From Alitta virens (lineage: Eukaryota > Annelida > Polychaeta > Phyllodocida > Nereididae), in NCBI GenBank assembly GCA_932294295.1, contig OW028575.1:11580558-11644557 (forward strand): a stretch of DNA of 64,000 nt, in the 5' to 3' direction. A program made the position numbers and the translations under genes. Below are positions 39,349-50,500 of the stretch, in pieces (position 1 is the stretch's first letter; each line of letters opens with the position of its first letter). The notes beneath the pieces were generated by a model. That model was not told where the DNA came from. It saw only the letters and a program-made list of their open reading frames with translations, and did not search any database.

Positions 39349-42300
39349 ATGGACAGTATCATTCAGTGGAACTGTCGAGGTTTCAGAGCCAACTTCGATG
39401 AAATAGGTTGCATGGTCCAAGACTTAAACCCTAGTGTTTTCTGTCTACAGGAAACATTTCTGAAACCTCCAAATAGTTTTAAACTGAGAAACTATCATAT
39501 GTATAATACATATGGCAATATTGCCCACGATAGAGCCACTGGTGGCTCATCAATTTTAGTTAAAAATGGCATCATTCATACCCATATTGCTCTTAACACT
39601 AACCTTCAGGCTACAGCAGTTCGTCTGAACCTGAATAAAACATTCACCATATGTTCCATATATATTCCTCCACCCTTTCACCTTACAGCCAGTGATTTGC
39701 ATAACCTTTACAATCAACTGCCTGAACCGCGTCTTATCCTAGGAGATTTTAACAGCCATAACCAATTGTGGGGAAGCACTTCCCACAACAACAAAGGAAA
39801 AACCATTGAAGATTTTCTCAATGACCACACCCTTTGCTTGTTCAATGATGGTTCACCTACATATCTTCACCCAGGTCATGGAACATTTTCAGCGATAGAC
39901 CTTAGTATATGTGATCCAGCGTTATTTCTGGAATTTGAATGGAGAGTATTAGAGGACACTCACGGCAGTGATCACTTTCCTATTGTCCTACAAAACGTAG
40001 AAGGTACAAGAGAAGTGGGTCAACTCCGATGGAAGTTGCATAAAGCGGATTGGACCTCCTTCGAAAAGCACTGCTTAGAAACAATTACTATGTCTCATTA
40101 TAGGAATTGTAATAATCTCGTTGAAGATTTTACTGATGATATTACTGATATAGCCAATAAAACAATACCGATGACAAAAAATAATTCTAAACGTAGTGCA
40201 AGACCTTGGTTTGATGACGAAGTAAGAGAAGCTATTAAAAACCGTAAGAAAGCCCTCAGAATTTTTAAATCACAGCCGACCATCAACAATCTGAATAATT
40301 TTAAGTGCCTGAAAGCCAAAGCGCGTAGAATTGTCAGGCAAAAAAAACGTAGTTGCTGGAGAGACTATGTCTCCAGACTCACTGAAAGAACTCCTAGCAA
40401 TAAAGTCTGGAAAATGATTAAGAAGATTGAAGGAAAGAACCTAGCTTCGCATGTAAGCATTCTAGAAGTGAATGGAGAACATCTCTCCTCACCAGAACAA
40501 ATATCAAACGGGTTAGGAGAACAGTTTGCATACAACTCCTCATCGGAGAACTATACGAGAGAATTTCAATGTTATAAGGCTCAAGCTGAGAGATTAACCC
40601 TAAATATACAGTCTGATAACAGCGAAGATTATAACTCCTACATCACCTTAGAAGAACTTCAGAAGGTCATCTTAAAAGCGACTGACTCTGCAACAGGCCC
40701 TGATAATATACATTATCAAATCTTAAAACACCTACCTCAATCCTCTTTAAAAACATTACTGTATATCTTTAATCAAATTTGGGAGAAGGGATGTCTTCCA
40801 TCCCTGTGGAAACAAGCCACGGTCATCCCAATTCCCAAGCCGGGGAAGGATCATAGTGATCCTATGAATTATCGACCAATAGCCTTAACCAGTTGTCTAT
40901 GTAAGACAATGGAGCGAATTGTTACTGATAGACTGGTTTGGTTCCTGGAGTCGAACCAGCTTATTACAGAGTTCCAATCTGGATTTCGCCGTCACAGGAG
41001 CACATTAGATCATTTAGTCAGACTGGAAACTTATGTTAGAGATGCTTTCATTAACAGAGAACACGTAGTAGCCATATTCTTTGACCTAGAAAAAGCTTAT
41101 GACACTACATGGAAATATGGAATAATGAAAGATCTCCACGACTTAGGGCTTCGAGGTCGCCTTCCAGTTTTCATCGGATCCTTCCTACAGGATCGCTTCT
41201 TTAAGGTCCGAGTGGGATCAACGATGTCAAGCCCCTACTCTCAGGAGAATGGAGTCCCTCAGGGTAGTATTCTCTCGCCCACCCTCTTTAACGTCAAAAT
41301 CAACAGTATAGTAAATTCCATCTCAGAAAATCTCATGGCGTCCCTATATGTTGACGATTTCCTCATTGCATATCGTTCCAGATATATGCCAACCATAGAA
41401 CGACAACTGCAATTAAATTTGAATAGGATTCACAAATGGTCACTCGAAAATGGCTTCAAGTTCTCTAAACAGAAGACAGTTTGTCTGCCTTTCTATTACT
41501 TACGATCAAACCTTCCAGATCCATCACTAATAATTGACAACTGTCAAATAAAAGTGGTGAATGAAACAAAATTTTTGGGTGTACTCTTTGACTCCAAATT
41601 GTCTTTCATTCCGCATATCAAAGCACTGAAAGCGAAGTGCCTGAAATCAATGAACCTCCTTAAAGTAGTGAGCAAATATAATTGGGGTGGGGACACAACG
41701 GTCCTCCTTCGTCTCTATCGAGCAATTACTCGTTCTCGACTTGATTATGGTTCTGTGGTATATGGCTCCGCCAGACCATCTTATCTAAAATGCCTGAATT
41801 CTGTACATCATCAAGGGTTGCGACTAAGCTTAAGAGCTTTTCGTACATCTCCTGTAGAGAGCTTATATGTACTGGCAGGGGAACCTCCACTTTCCCTTCG
41901 TCGTATCAAGTTATCCATGCAATACATACTAAAGGTAGCTTCAACTCCAACAAATCCAACATATGATGTAATATTTCATCCAAAATACATGCATCATTAT
42001 GAATCTCGTTCAAACGCCATTCGACCACTGGGATTACGCATGAAATTCTATCTTGAGGCTGCAAAAATTGATACTACAATCATTGCCGAGACGGAAGTAC
42101 CACCCATTCCGCCATGGATTCTCCCAGTCCCGAAAGTTATACTGGATTTGGCAGAGCTTAAGAAAAGCGAAACCAATCCGGTAGACTATCAAAACCTATT
42201 TTATAGTATAAGGTTTAAATACGAATCGTACAAATTTCTATACACAGATGGCTCAAAAATGGAAAGACGAGTAGGCTGTGCTGTCACTTCTTATAAAACC

Positions 42301-43032
42301 GTTATAGCTGAATGTCGTCTTCCAGACCACTGCTCAATATACACTGCAGAATTAACAGCTATTTACCTTGCCTTAAAGAATATCGAGGACTCAGAATCAG
42401 ATCGTTATGTTATCTGTTCTGATTCCAAATCTGCTCTTCAAGCAATCCAAAATAAACAACTTGATAACCCTGGGATCTTAGATGTTCTTATTAAGTATTT
42501 CTATCTTCACGAATACAAAGACATAGTATTCTGCTGGATTCCTGGACACGCTGGCATTGAAGGGAATGAAAAAGCAGACCTGGCAGCAAAAAGGGCTCTT
42601 ACAAAAGAGATAACTGATTTTACCATTCCATACACTGATTTTAAAATGACTATAAAATCTTTTATCATGTCTTGCTGGCAAAGACAATGGAATGAGTGTA
42701 ATAACAACAAGTTGCATTCAATCTTACCTTGCATTCAAAATAAAATACCTAGTAGGTTCAATACTCGCAAAGATCAAGGAATATATCACAGATGCCTCAT
42801 AGGACATTCAAGACTTACACATTTACACCTTTTAGTCAATGAACCGGCACCGGTATGCCAGAGTTGTCGGTGCCCCCTAACAATCAAACATATTTTATTA
42901 GATTGCAGCCACTTACAACGCTTTAGAAGACCTTTGTTTCAATCTAATACCTTACAACATCTCGTTACCAGATATCCAACCCAGACAATTATAGATTTTT
43001 TATATGCTTCTGGTTTCTACTACCAAATATAG
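39349..43032 (+). CDS. LINE ORF2: APE endonuclease, reverse transcriptase, RNase H (1227 aa)
   Basis: Multifunctional protein for target-primed reverse transcription. The endonuclease spans about 1-215: IQWNCRG at 5-11, catalytic QET (E35), LGDFN 131-135, SDH 207-209. The RT spans about 485-760: KPGKDHSDPMNYRPI, FDLEKAYD with D579, NGVPQGS, and YVDD 667-670 (Val rather than the common Ala). RNase H covers about 963-1090: YTDGS, TAELTA, SDSKSAL and PGHAGIEGNEKAD. A C-terminal CCHC motif (CQSCRCPLTIKHILLDC) lies near 1170-1187. No frameshift or stop was seen. It lies 70 bp after ORF1, so translation probably needs reinitiation or internal entry. Confidence 0.95.
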   Translation: MDSIIQWNCRGFRANFDEIGCMVQDLNPSVFCLQETFLKPPNSFKLRNYHMYNTYGNIAHDRATGGSSILVKNGIIHTHIALNTNLQATAVRLNLNKTFTICSIYIPPPFHLTASDLHNLYNQLPEPRLILGDFNSHNQLWGSTSHNNKGKTIEDFLNDHTLCLFNDGSPTYLHPGHGTFSAIDLSICDPALFLEFEWRVLEDTHGSDHFPIVLQNVEGTREVGQLRWKLHKADWTSFEKHCLETITMSHYRNCNNLVEDFTDDITDIANKTIPMTKNNSKRSARPWFDDEVREAIKNRKKALRIFKSQPTINNLNNFKCLKAKARRIVRQKKRSCWRDYVSRLTERTPSNKVWKMIKKIEGKNLASHVSILEVNGEHLSSPEQISNGLGEQFAYNSSSENYTREFQCYKAQAERLTLNIQSDNSEDYNSYITLEELQKVILKATDSATGPDNIHYQILKHLPQSSLKTLLYIFNQIWEKGCLPSLWKQATVIPIPKPGKDHSDPMNYRPIALTSCLCKTMERIVTDRLVWFLESNQLITEFQSGFRRHRSTLDHLVRLETYVRDAFINREHVVAIFFDLEKAYDTTWKYGIMKDLHDLGLRGRLPVFIGSFLQDRFFKVRVGSTMSSPYSQENGVPQGSILSPTLFNVKINSIVNSISENLMASLYVDDFLIAYRSRYMPTIERQLQLNLNRIHKWSLENGFKFSKQKTVCLPFYYLRSNLPDPSLIIDNCQIKVVNETKFLGVLFDSKLSFIPHIKALKAKCLKSMNLLKVVSKYNWGGDTTVLLRLYRAITRSRLDYGSVVYGSARPSYLKCLNSVHHQGLRLSLRAFRTSPVESLYVLAGEPPLSLRRIKLSMQYILKVASTPTNPTYDVIFHPKYMHHYESRSNAIRPLGLRMKFYLEAAKIDTTIIAETEVPPIPPWILPVPKVILDLAELKKSETNPVDYQNLFYSIRFKYESYKFLYTDGSKMERRVGCAVTSYKTVIAECRLPDHCSIYTAELTAIYLALKNIEDSESDRYVICSDSKSALQAIQNKQLDNPGILDVLIKYFYLHEYKDIVFCWIPGHAGIEGNEKADLAAKRALTKEITDFTIPYTDFKMTIKSFIMSCWQRQWNECNNNKLHSILPCIQNKIPSRFNTRKDQGIYHRCLIGHSRLTHLHLLVNEPAPVCQSCRCPLTIKHILLDCSHLQRFRRPLFQSNTLQHLVTRYPTQTIIDFLYASGFYYQI

Positions 43033-44223
43033 TTAATCAATCTTAACCTAGAGAGCCTCTACATAGCCCACTCAGGTGCTGATGAGGCGTTAAACAATAA
43101 CTCACACACACACACTCAGAAATGTTAACCATTCATAGATGGAGATCATCAAGAAATAGCTACACCATTTATGGTCACTGATGACTTTGACATGACTAAG
43201 TTGATTAATTGGTAATGCCTTGTTCAATTTGCTGCATTTAGTCGTTTGCAAACCAAATGGTGTTGATTATACATTTATTAGGAGAATAAATGAGATATAT
43301 GTAAGAGGATATTTCTGTCTCAGCTTCTTCCATGATGGGTGGTTGACATCTAGTGTTTGTTGTTCTCCTTGTAGCATCATTACCTACAGCATCTTAGTTA
43401 GAGGTCAGGTTTGCAGTGGAATTTTCCCTATTGGAATGTATATTATTTGTACTTGTTAAAATGGTACACACTTCATGGCCTTTGATACTCATCATAAGTA
43501 TGACATTTTCTTTTGTGTGTATTTTACAGTTGTCAACAGTTTTCTTTAAATGGTCATGACAGCCTGTGATTCTCATAAGAAGGAAGTATTGTAGTTTCAT
43601 TTGGATAGAATGATTGATTGTGGATAAACTTGCCCTTGCTAGCTTGTAAAGGCGATGTTTTGGAGAGTGTTATTATACACTGAAAAAATTAAATTTTAAA
43701 AAGGTCCCATCCTTAAGACCTGTGAATATCATCAAACTGATGTTTTCTCAAATGTTTTTGGGAAGCAAATTGTATCTTTGTTAGTAGGACCGCAGTGTTG
43801 ACATGTGTATATGCACCTCAGCTTCTTTTCTGAAAAGGTCTGGACCATGTGACCTGTGAATGTCATTAAAATACATGTATTACTTTTAATTCCCTATGGT
43901 GAGAGCCAGATTATCCAGAAAATAATTTTAGTTTTTTGAAAGGGCCATGACCTTAAGGCCTGTGAATTTCATCAAATTCATTACGTTATGCAAGTATCTT
44001 ATGTATTTTTCCTGTAACAGTCGTGGCTGGTCAGGGACATTTATTTCCCACCTCGATCACAAATTTACTGCGAGACCTCCAAATACTGTGTGATAGTAAC
44101 CCAATTTCCCTTCACAACAAAAGCAAAACAAACAGCTATACTTTTTATAAACATTCTTAATTAACAATAATGTTTCCTGTGATATATAAATGGTACATAA
44201 TTAGACTAATTGCACTCTTTAGC

Positions 44224-44942
44224 CTATTCGACATCCACTGATATGTCCATTTTCTTCAGTTTATCTAGACATGCATTCAACAAACATTTTGGTTGGCCAA
44301 AATGTTGTAATCTGAATGAATACTTCAATTTTCTAAGATCGTTTCTTTATTTCCTCCATATCCATTTGTGCATCGGTCGTCAAACTTGCACTTTCTAACA
44401 ACATAAGGTATCCAGTTGGCGTCAGGCAAACACAAACAAGATCCATATCAAATTTGTCAACCAATGTCTGACAAGCTTCCATCCATGTTCCTGGATATGT
44501 ATCCATAACAGCAGTTAAAACCACATCGTTCTCTATATTTTGGTCAATATCAGGATAATTGATATAAAACCTGATTGAAACCAACTTGGAGAAATCGTAT
44601 GAAAATTGTTCAAATATTTCAGACATTGTACAACCTTGATTCTTGAAGTATTTTTTAATCTGGTATCTCAATGACATATCATAGAAGTCACTCTGAAAAG
44701 GATAAATAAATCGACGTCAGAATGTTTGTTATTCCTTCCAGGTAACAAGGATAACCACCAGATATTATGGTGTAATAAATGTTATCATGGGTGTTCGCTA
44801 TTTCATTTAGCGTGCCATAGAAACTTTACATTTTTTCAAACCTTTGTTTCTCCTTCTGGTGATGAACAACAATAGGTACCAATTTTTGTTTCATCGCATG
44901 ACAGTTGATATGCTCTGAGGCTTTTTGCCATGTTTCATCACC
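44224..44942 (-). pseudogene. Duplicated gene fragment (copy 4)
   Basis: Same blocks and the same frame break as the copy at 25690-26408; the deduced 114-residue frame is identical to that copy. Confidence 0.5.
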
Positions 44943-45793
44943 CTGTGTATGCTCTCCATGTAAAACTTCAACAAATTACGTTAAATCCATTATTCAATGT
45001 TAAGGAACAACTCTTAATCAACAGTTGAACAGGCTTATGATAATTTGCGTCTCATCATTTTTCCTTTTTATGCAGTGTAATGTGCGAGACAAAAAGGTAG
45101 TCACTGGGTTTTTATATTTGTGACTAACCAATGATTAGTCTTCATCTATTGCGACTTTGACTGCAATCAAATGTTTCTGGCAGAATGTGCAAAGTTTTGT
45201 CTGTTTATCTGTAGTTTTTTCAGAACAGGAATGAGTTTTGTCTCAAAAAATCTCATTTGCTCTTTTCTGGTCATATTTCTAGTTCCTTCTTTCCAACATA
45301 AAAGTTCGCATAATGCTGAAATGTGGGATGCTTATAATCCATTAGATTGTAATTCCAATTGTGAACTCATGTTAACCAATGCTATATCAATCAGTGCCAC
45401 ATTGTTGTCTTGCAATACTTTACTTCCAATTTTACATATAACGAGTAAAACTTGTGATCCCCTAACAGCACTACAATTAAAACATCTGTCATATACTTGC
45501 ATTTCTTTTTTTTCGTATATGGAATTTAGGCATTTCATTTTATGTTTAGATCACTTGTGCTAAATTGAATCCTATATTTATGGGATGTACTTCTATTATA
45601 CAAATCGTATTCAGAACAAAATTTACATGAACAATTTTATGCGTTCATGATGTCTGGATATTTTTTAGTGTTTGAATTTCCTTCTATAACATGATTAGAA
45701 GAGTAGCCCACAGTATATTTATGAGTTTTGAATTGTGCTTTAGACAATAGTGGGAAAACATCGCTTTTAAGCGCTTTCTTTTTAAAGGTAACC

Positions 45794-46031
45794 AACTCTA
45801 ATGATCGACAATTTCAAGATTAAAGTTGTCGATCAGAATAAGTTTCTGGGAGTTATCCTAGACTCTAAGCTATCATTTATCCCGCACATAACATCATTGA
45901 AAGTGAAATGTCTGAAGTCACTAAATCTCCTAAAAGTGGTGAGTTAATTTAACTGGGGTGGAGATACCACTGTACTTCTAAGACTCTACCGAGCAAGTAT
46001 ACGATCTTGCCTAGACCACGGAAGTGTGGTA
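45794..46031 (+). pseudogene. Fragment of an old LINE reverse transcriptase (copy 4)
   Basis: Same fragment as at 27260-27497, in the repeat copy that also carries an intact LINE 5' of it. Confidence 0.85.
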
Positions 46032-46176
46032 CCGATTTTTTGTTGTTGTGTTGTTGCTTACTGATTATACTCTAGAGTGTTATATCATACCTTCTCTGTA
46101 TGAAAGCACGTCTTCCTACTAGTTTTGAATAGCCAGTTTGACTAAACTAAGTGAGCCAGCCTCCATTGTAGTCAGT

Positions 46177-46265
46177 TAATATCTTAAGATAAGATAAAAC
46201 TTTATTTATAGTCGGGTGGTGACAATAAACAAAGAACATAAGCTACAGTAGCTTTTAACCGACAA
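46177..46265 (-). mobile_element. Short retroelement 3'-end insertion
   Basis: About 89 bp present only in this diverged repeat copy. On the minus strand it ends ATAAATAAAGTTTTATC followed by TTATCTTA-type repeats, a tail style seen in CR1-like retroposons. ATCTT occurs at both borders (46181-46185 and 46266-46270). The family is not identified. Confidence 0.45.
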
Positions 46266-48158
46266 ATCTTCCAGATGATACCTTTTCTGTATGGAAGCAT
46301 GTCTTCCTACTACTTTGGGATACTTCGGTTTAAAAACAATTAGAGCAGGCTTCTATTAGTATCTACTACTATCGTCTAGGTCCGGTTTTTAAAACCCGCA
46401 TCGTGATTGCACCTTCGTACTGCCCTTGTTAACAAGGCATTGTCATTGCACTGTTTGGTTTTCAAAATCAATGAGTCTGATTTCATCATCTTACTAATCA
46501 GTCACAAGCAAAAGGCCTGTCAGATGGTCAATTGCTTGTTCGTACCTAATACCCAGTAGTTCAGTGTGCATTTTGTACTCTTATGATAATCTAGTATGAT
46601 ACACTGAAAAAATTAAATTAAATTTTAAAAGGTCCCATCCATAAGGCCTGTGAATATCATCAAACTGATGTTTTCTCCCAACTCTATGATCATGTAGTAA
46701 CTATTTCTCTTCTTGAAGGAAGATTATTGTTTGGATCCCATGAATGGATCTAAAAGCAATTCAGATATGTAAACCATTCATAGATGGAGATCATCAAGAA
46801 ATAGCTACACCATTTATGGTCACTGATGACTTTGACATAACTAAGTTGATTAATTGCTGCATTTAGTCATTTGCAAACCAAATGGTGTTGATTATACATT
46901 TATTAGGAGAATAACTAAGATGTATGTAAGAGGATATTTCTGTCTCAGCTTCTTCCGCGACTGTGTGGTTGACATCTAGAGTTTGTTGTTCTCCTTGTAG
47001 CATCATTACCTACAGCATCTTAGTTAGAGGTCAGGTTTGCAGTGGAATTTTCCCTATTGGAATGTATATTATTTGTACTTGTTAAAATGGTACACACTTC
47101 ATGGCCTTTGATACTCATAAGTATGACATTTTCTTTTGTGTGTATTTTACAGTTGTCAACAGTTTTCTTTAAATGGTCATGACAGCCTGTGATTCTCATA
47201 AGAAGGAAGTATTGTAGTTTCATTTGGATAGAATGATTGATTGTGGATAAACTTGCCCTTGCTAGCTTGTAAAGGCGATGTTTTGGAGAGTGTTATTATA
47301 CACTGAAAAAATTAAATTTTAAAAAGGTCCCATCCTTAAGACCTGTGAATATCATCAAACTGATGTTTTCTCAAATGTTTTTGGGAAGCAAATTGTATCT
47401 TTGTTAGTAGGACCGCAGTGTTGACAATTGTATATGCACCTCAGCTTCTTTTCTGAAAAGGTCTGGACCATGTGACCTGTGAATGTCATTAAAATACATG
47501 TATTACTTTTAATTTCCTATGGTGAGAGCCAGATTATCCAGAAAATAATTTTAGTTTTTTTAATGGGTTATGACCTTAAGGCCTGTGAATTTCATCAAAT
47601 TCATTACATTATGCAAGTATCTTATGTATTTTTCCTGTTAACAGTCGTGGCTGGTCAGGGACATTTATTTCCCACCTCGATCACAAATTTACTGCGAGAC
47701 CTCCAAATACTGTGTGATAGTAACCCAATTTCCCTTCACAACAAAAGCAAAACAAACAGCTATACTTTTTATAAACATTCTTAATTAACAATAATTTTTC
47801 CTGTGATATATAAATGGTACATAATTAGACTAATTGCACTCTTTAGCCTATTCGACATCCACTGACATGTCCATTTTCTTCAGTTTATCTAGACATGCAT
47901 TCAACAAACATTTTGGTTGGCCAAAATGTTGTAATCTGAATGAATACTTCAATTTTCTAAGATCATGTTTCTTTATTTCCTCCATATCCATTTGTGCATC
48001 GGTCGTCAAACTTGCACTTTCTAACAACATAAGGTATCCAGTTAGCGTCAGGCAAACACAAACAAGATCGATATCAAATTTGTCAACCAATGTCTGACAA
48101 GCTTCCATCCATGTTCCTGGATATGTATCCATAACAGCAGTTAAAACCACATCGTTCT

Positions 48159-48437
48159 CTATATTTTGGTCGCCCTCGAAGGTCCTGGGCCTCCACGCGG
48201 CGAGGGTGGGAACACTTGGGGTGAAGTCCTCTATCCCCAGTGGCTAAAACAGGACAGTGCGCATTGCACAAGCTGCTCCAGCTATCCAACGCAGACAATT
48301 ATTGATTTTTTACATGCTTCTGGTTTCTACTACCAACTATAGATAATCAATCTTACCCTAGAGAGCCTCTACATAGCCCACTCAGGTGCTGATGAGGCGT
48401 TAAACAATAACACTAACTAACTAACTATATTTTGGTC
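48159..48437 (+). mobile_element. Ribozyme-headed short non-autonomous element, copy A
   Basis: The element spans 48172-48424 (253 bp), flanked by CTATATTTTGGTC at 48159-48171 and 48425-48437. Bases 48172-48283 match LINE positions 1-112, including the whole ribozyme. From 48284 it matches the last part of ORF2 and the LINE 3' end, finishing GAGGCGTTAAACAATAAC and an (ACTA)n tail. The junction lies in a shared CCAG, as in copy B. Substitutions shared by A and B but absent from both LINEs (CAACGCAGAC, CCAACTATAG, CTTACCCTAG) show they come from one short source element. Confidence 0.9.
48172..48255 (+). ncRNA. Predicted HDV-like ribozyme in short element A
   Basis: Same fold as the LINE ribozyme, with P1, P2 (six pairs), P3, L3 TCCACGC, P4 and GGCTAA all kept. 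One substitution (GTGGGAACA for GTGGAAACA) falls outside the helices. The predicted cleavage site is again the first base after the target duplication. Confidence 0.85.
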
Positions 48438-49194
48438 AATATCAGGATAATTGACATAAAACCTGATTGAAACCAACTTGGAGAAATCGTATGAAAATTG
48501 TTCAAATATTTCAGACATTGTACAACCTTGATTCTTGAAGTATTTTTTAATCTGGTATCTCAATGACATATCATAGAAGTCACACTGAAAAGGATAAATA
48601 AATCGACGTCAGAATGTTTGTTATTCCTTCCAGGTAACAAGGATAACCACCAGATATTATGGTGTAATAAATGTTATCATGGGTGTTACGTTAAATCCAT
48701 TATTCAATGTTAAGGAACAACTCTTAATCAACAATGGAACAGGCTTATGATAATTTTCATCTCATCCTTTTTCCTTTTTATGCAGTGTAATGTGCGAGAC
48801 AAAAAGGTAGTCGCTGGGTTTTTATATTTGTGACTAACCAATGATTAGTCTTCATCTATTGCGACTTTGACTGCAATCAAATGTTTCTGGCAAAATGTGC
48901 AAAGTTTTGTCTGTTTATCTGTAATTTTTTCAGAACAGGAATGAGTTTTGTCTCAAAAAATCTCATTTGCTCTTTTCTGGTCATATTTCTAGTTCCTTCT
49001 TTCCAACATAAAAGTTCGCATAATGCTGGAATGTGGGATGCTTATAATCCATTAGATTTTAATTCCAATTGGGAAATCATGTTAACCAATGCTATATCAA
49101 TCAGTGCCACATTGTTGTCTTGCAATACTTTACTTCCAATTTTACACATAACGGGTAAAACTTGTGATCCCCTAACAGCACTACAATTAAAACA

Positions 49195-49408
49195 TCTGTC
49201 ATATACTTAGGGCGGGGGCCTAGCTCAGAGGTAGCGCTCTGGGCTTCCAACCGCTGGGTCCCGGGTTCGATTCCCGGTCGAGCCTAAGTTGGATGGCTGT
49301 TTCATCCTTCGTCTCATTGCCATGGTCTCTGCCTGTCCTAATTAGCCCAACTGGTGCAGAAATACAGGACATAAAGCCCTAATCACCCACCCACTCTGTC
49401 ATATACTT
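49195..49408 (+). mobile_element. tRNA-derived SINE, copy 1
   Basis: The element spans 49209-49394 (186 bp) with target duplications TCTGTCATATACTT at 49195-49208 and 49395-49408. Its tRNA-like head carries an A box (TAGCTCAGAGGTAGCGC) and a B box (GGTTCGATTCC), so an internal Pol III promoter is likely. A unique body and a CCCA-repeat tail follow. The anticodon region contains CTTCCAA, which would suit a tRNA-Gly origin, but this is uncertain. Confidence 0.88.
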
Positions 49409-49702
49409 GCATTTCTTTTTTTTTCGTATATGGGATTTAGGCATTTCATTCTATGTTTAAGATCACTTGTGCTAAATTGACTCCTATATTTATGGGATGT
49501 ACTTCTATTATACAAATCGTATTCAGAACAAAATTTTCATGAACAATTTTATGCGTTCATGATGTCTGGATATTTTTTAGTGTTTGAATTTCCTTCTATA
49601 ACATAATTAGAAGAGTAGCCCACAGTATATTTATGAGTTTTGAATTGTGCTTTAGACAATAGTGGGAAAACATCGCTTTTAAGCGCTTTCTTTTTAAAGG
49701 TA

Positions 49703-49942
49703 ACCAACTCTAATGATCGACAATTTCAAGATTAAAGTTGTCGATCAGAATTAGTTTCTGGGAGTTTTCCTAGACTCCAAGCTATCATTTATCCCACACA
49801 TAACATTATTGAAAGTGAAATGTCTGAAGTCACTATATCTCCTAAAAGTGGTGAGTAAAGTTAACTGGGGTGGAGGTACCACTGTACTTCTAAGACTCTA
49901 CCGAGCAAGTACACGATCTTGCCTAGACTGCGGAAGTGTGGT
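49703..49942 (+). pseudogene. Fragment of an old LINE reverse transcriptase (oldest copy)
   Basis: A more diverged version of the same RT fragment. It lacks the TTAATTTAACTGG stop form (it reads GAGTAAAGTTAACTGG) and is followed by repeat sequence missing from the other copies. Confidence 0.8.
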
Positions 49943-50309
49943 ACCGATTTGAGGAATGAATGGAAATCCTTTTGTTAACATTTGAAATGGCTCTACATGA
50001 CATGTTACTCAGTGAACTTTTAATAATTTTTCTTCATTCTAAAAATTGTTTTGTTGTTGCTTACTGATTATACTCTAGAGTGTTATATCATACCTTCTCT
50101 GTATGAAAGCTATCGTCTAGGTCCAGTTTTTAAAACCCGCATTGTGATTGCACCTTCGTACTGCCCTTGTTAACAAGGCATTATCATTGCACTGTTTGGT
50201 TTTGTCTAATTGTCTAATTTCATCATCTTACTAATCAGTCACAAACAAAAGGCCTGTCAGATGGTCAATTGCTTGTTTGTACCTAATACCCAGTAGTTCA
50301 GTGTGCATT

Positions 50310-50500
50310 TTTAATAATATTAATATTTAACCCCCAAGGGGCTTTTGAGGAACTAAAGATATATACGAGGTGGCGTCACCGGGGGGATTAATTAATATGA
50401 AAGACCCCAATGGGATTGTGAGGAACTAAGGATGGACAATGTATGCCCCTGAGGGGGATAGTTTATTAATATAAAAAAACTTAAGGGTTGGCATGATCAA
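50310..50500 (+). repeat. Two degenerate ~75-bp repeats with GC-rich hairpins
   Basis: Two related blocks (about 50318-50394 and 50395-50468), each with GAGGAACTAA, a CCCC...GGGG hairpin and a TTAATAT end. They lie just where the large tandem repeat ends. I do not recognise them. Confidence 0.5.

Larger units (their letters stand above)
37690..43129 (+). mobile_element. Full-length I/Nimb-like LINE, copy 1, with 14-bp target duplication
   Basis: The element spans 37704-43115 (5412 bp), flanked by TCAGAAATGTTAAC at 37690-37703 and 43116-43129. Layout: 153-bp 5'UTR that opens with an HDV-like ribozyme, ORF1 (37857-39278), 70-bp spacer, ORF2 (39349-43032), an 83-bp 3' end with GAGGCGTTAAACAATAAC, and a short (AC)n tail. 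There is no poly(A). APE endonuclease, RT and RNase H in one ORF2 plus a non-A microsatellite tail point to the I superfamily; the exact clade is not certain. Both ORFs are open, so it looks young. It is present in only one of the repeat copies. Confidence 0.95.
35153..47197 (+). repeat. Tandem repeat copy 4, long form, split by a LINE
   Basis: It starts with the same ACADS tail at 35153. A full-length LINE (37704-43115) with a 14-bp target duplication interrupts it. The unit resumes at 43116, reaches GATTCTC at 43574, continues with the middle segment (43575-46033) and a more diverged distal block (46034-47197). The distal block runs on into a further middle segment instead of returning to the ACADS tail. 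Confidence 0.85.
47848..48584 (-). pseudogene. Older copy of the gene fragment, frame intact at the 3' end
   Basis: The second exon-like block, interrupted by a ribozyme-headed short element at 48172-48424. Near 47966 this copy has two extra bases relative to the recent copies, and the frame continues through KLKYSFRLQHFGQPK to a stop at 47848. The upstream block seen in other copies is deleted here (junction near 48687). Confidence 0.45.
47198..50309 (+). repeat. Older, diverged partial copy of the repeat
   Basis: A middle segment with many substitutions, a deletion near 48687 relative to other copies, and insertions of a ribozyme-headed short element (48172-48424) and a tRNA-derived SINE (49209-49394). 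At 49943 the LINE RT piece is followed by GATTTGAGGAATGAATGG, which the recent copies lack at this junction, so this copy seems to keep an older arrangement. Homology ends near 50309. Confidence 0.8.

Noticed and set aside
19025..47197. CRISPR array or satellite
   Set aside because: The units are kilobases long, include exon sequence, and lack spacers.
48172..48424. Spliced LINE transcript as the source of the short element
   Set aside because: The sequence after the 5' part in the full LINE is TTACAGG rather than GT, so the deletion is not a canonical intron. A shared CCAG points to microhomology.
49209..49285. tRNA gene
   Set aside because: The tRNA-like sequence is the head of a SINE with a body, tail and target duplications, and it is repeated nearby.
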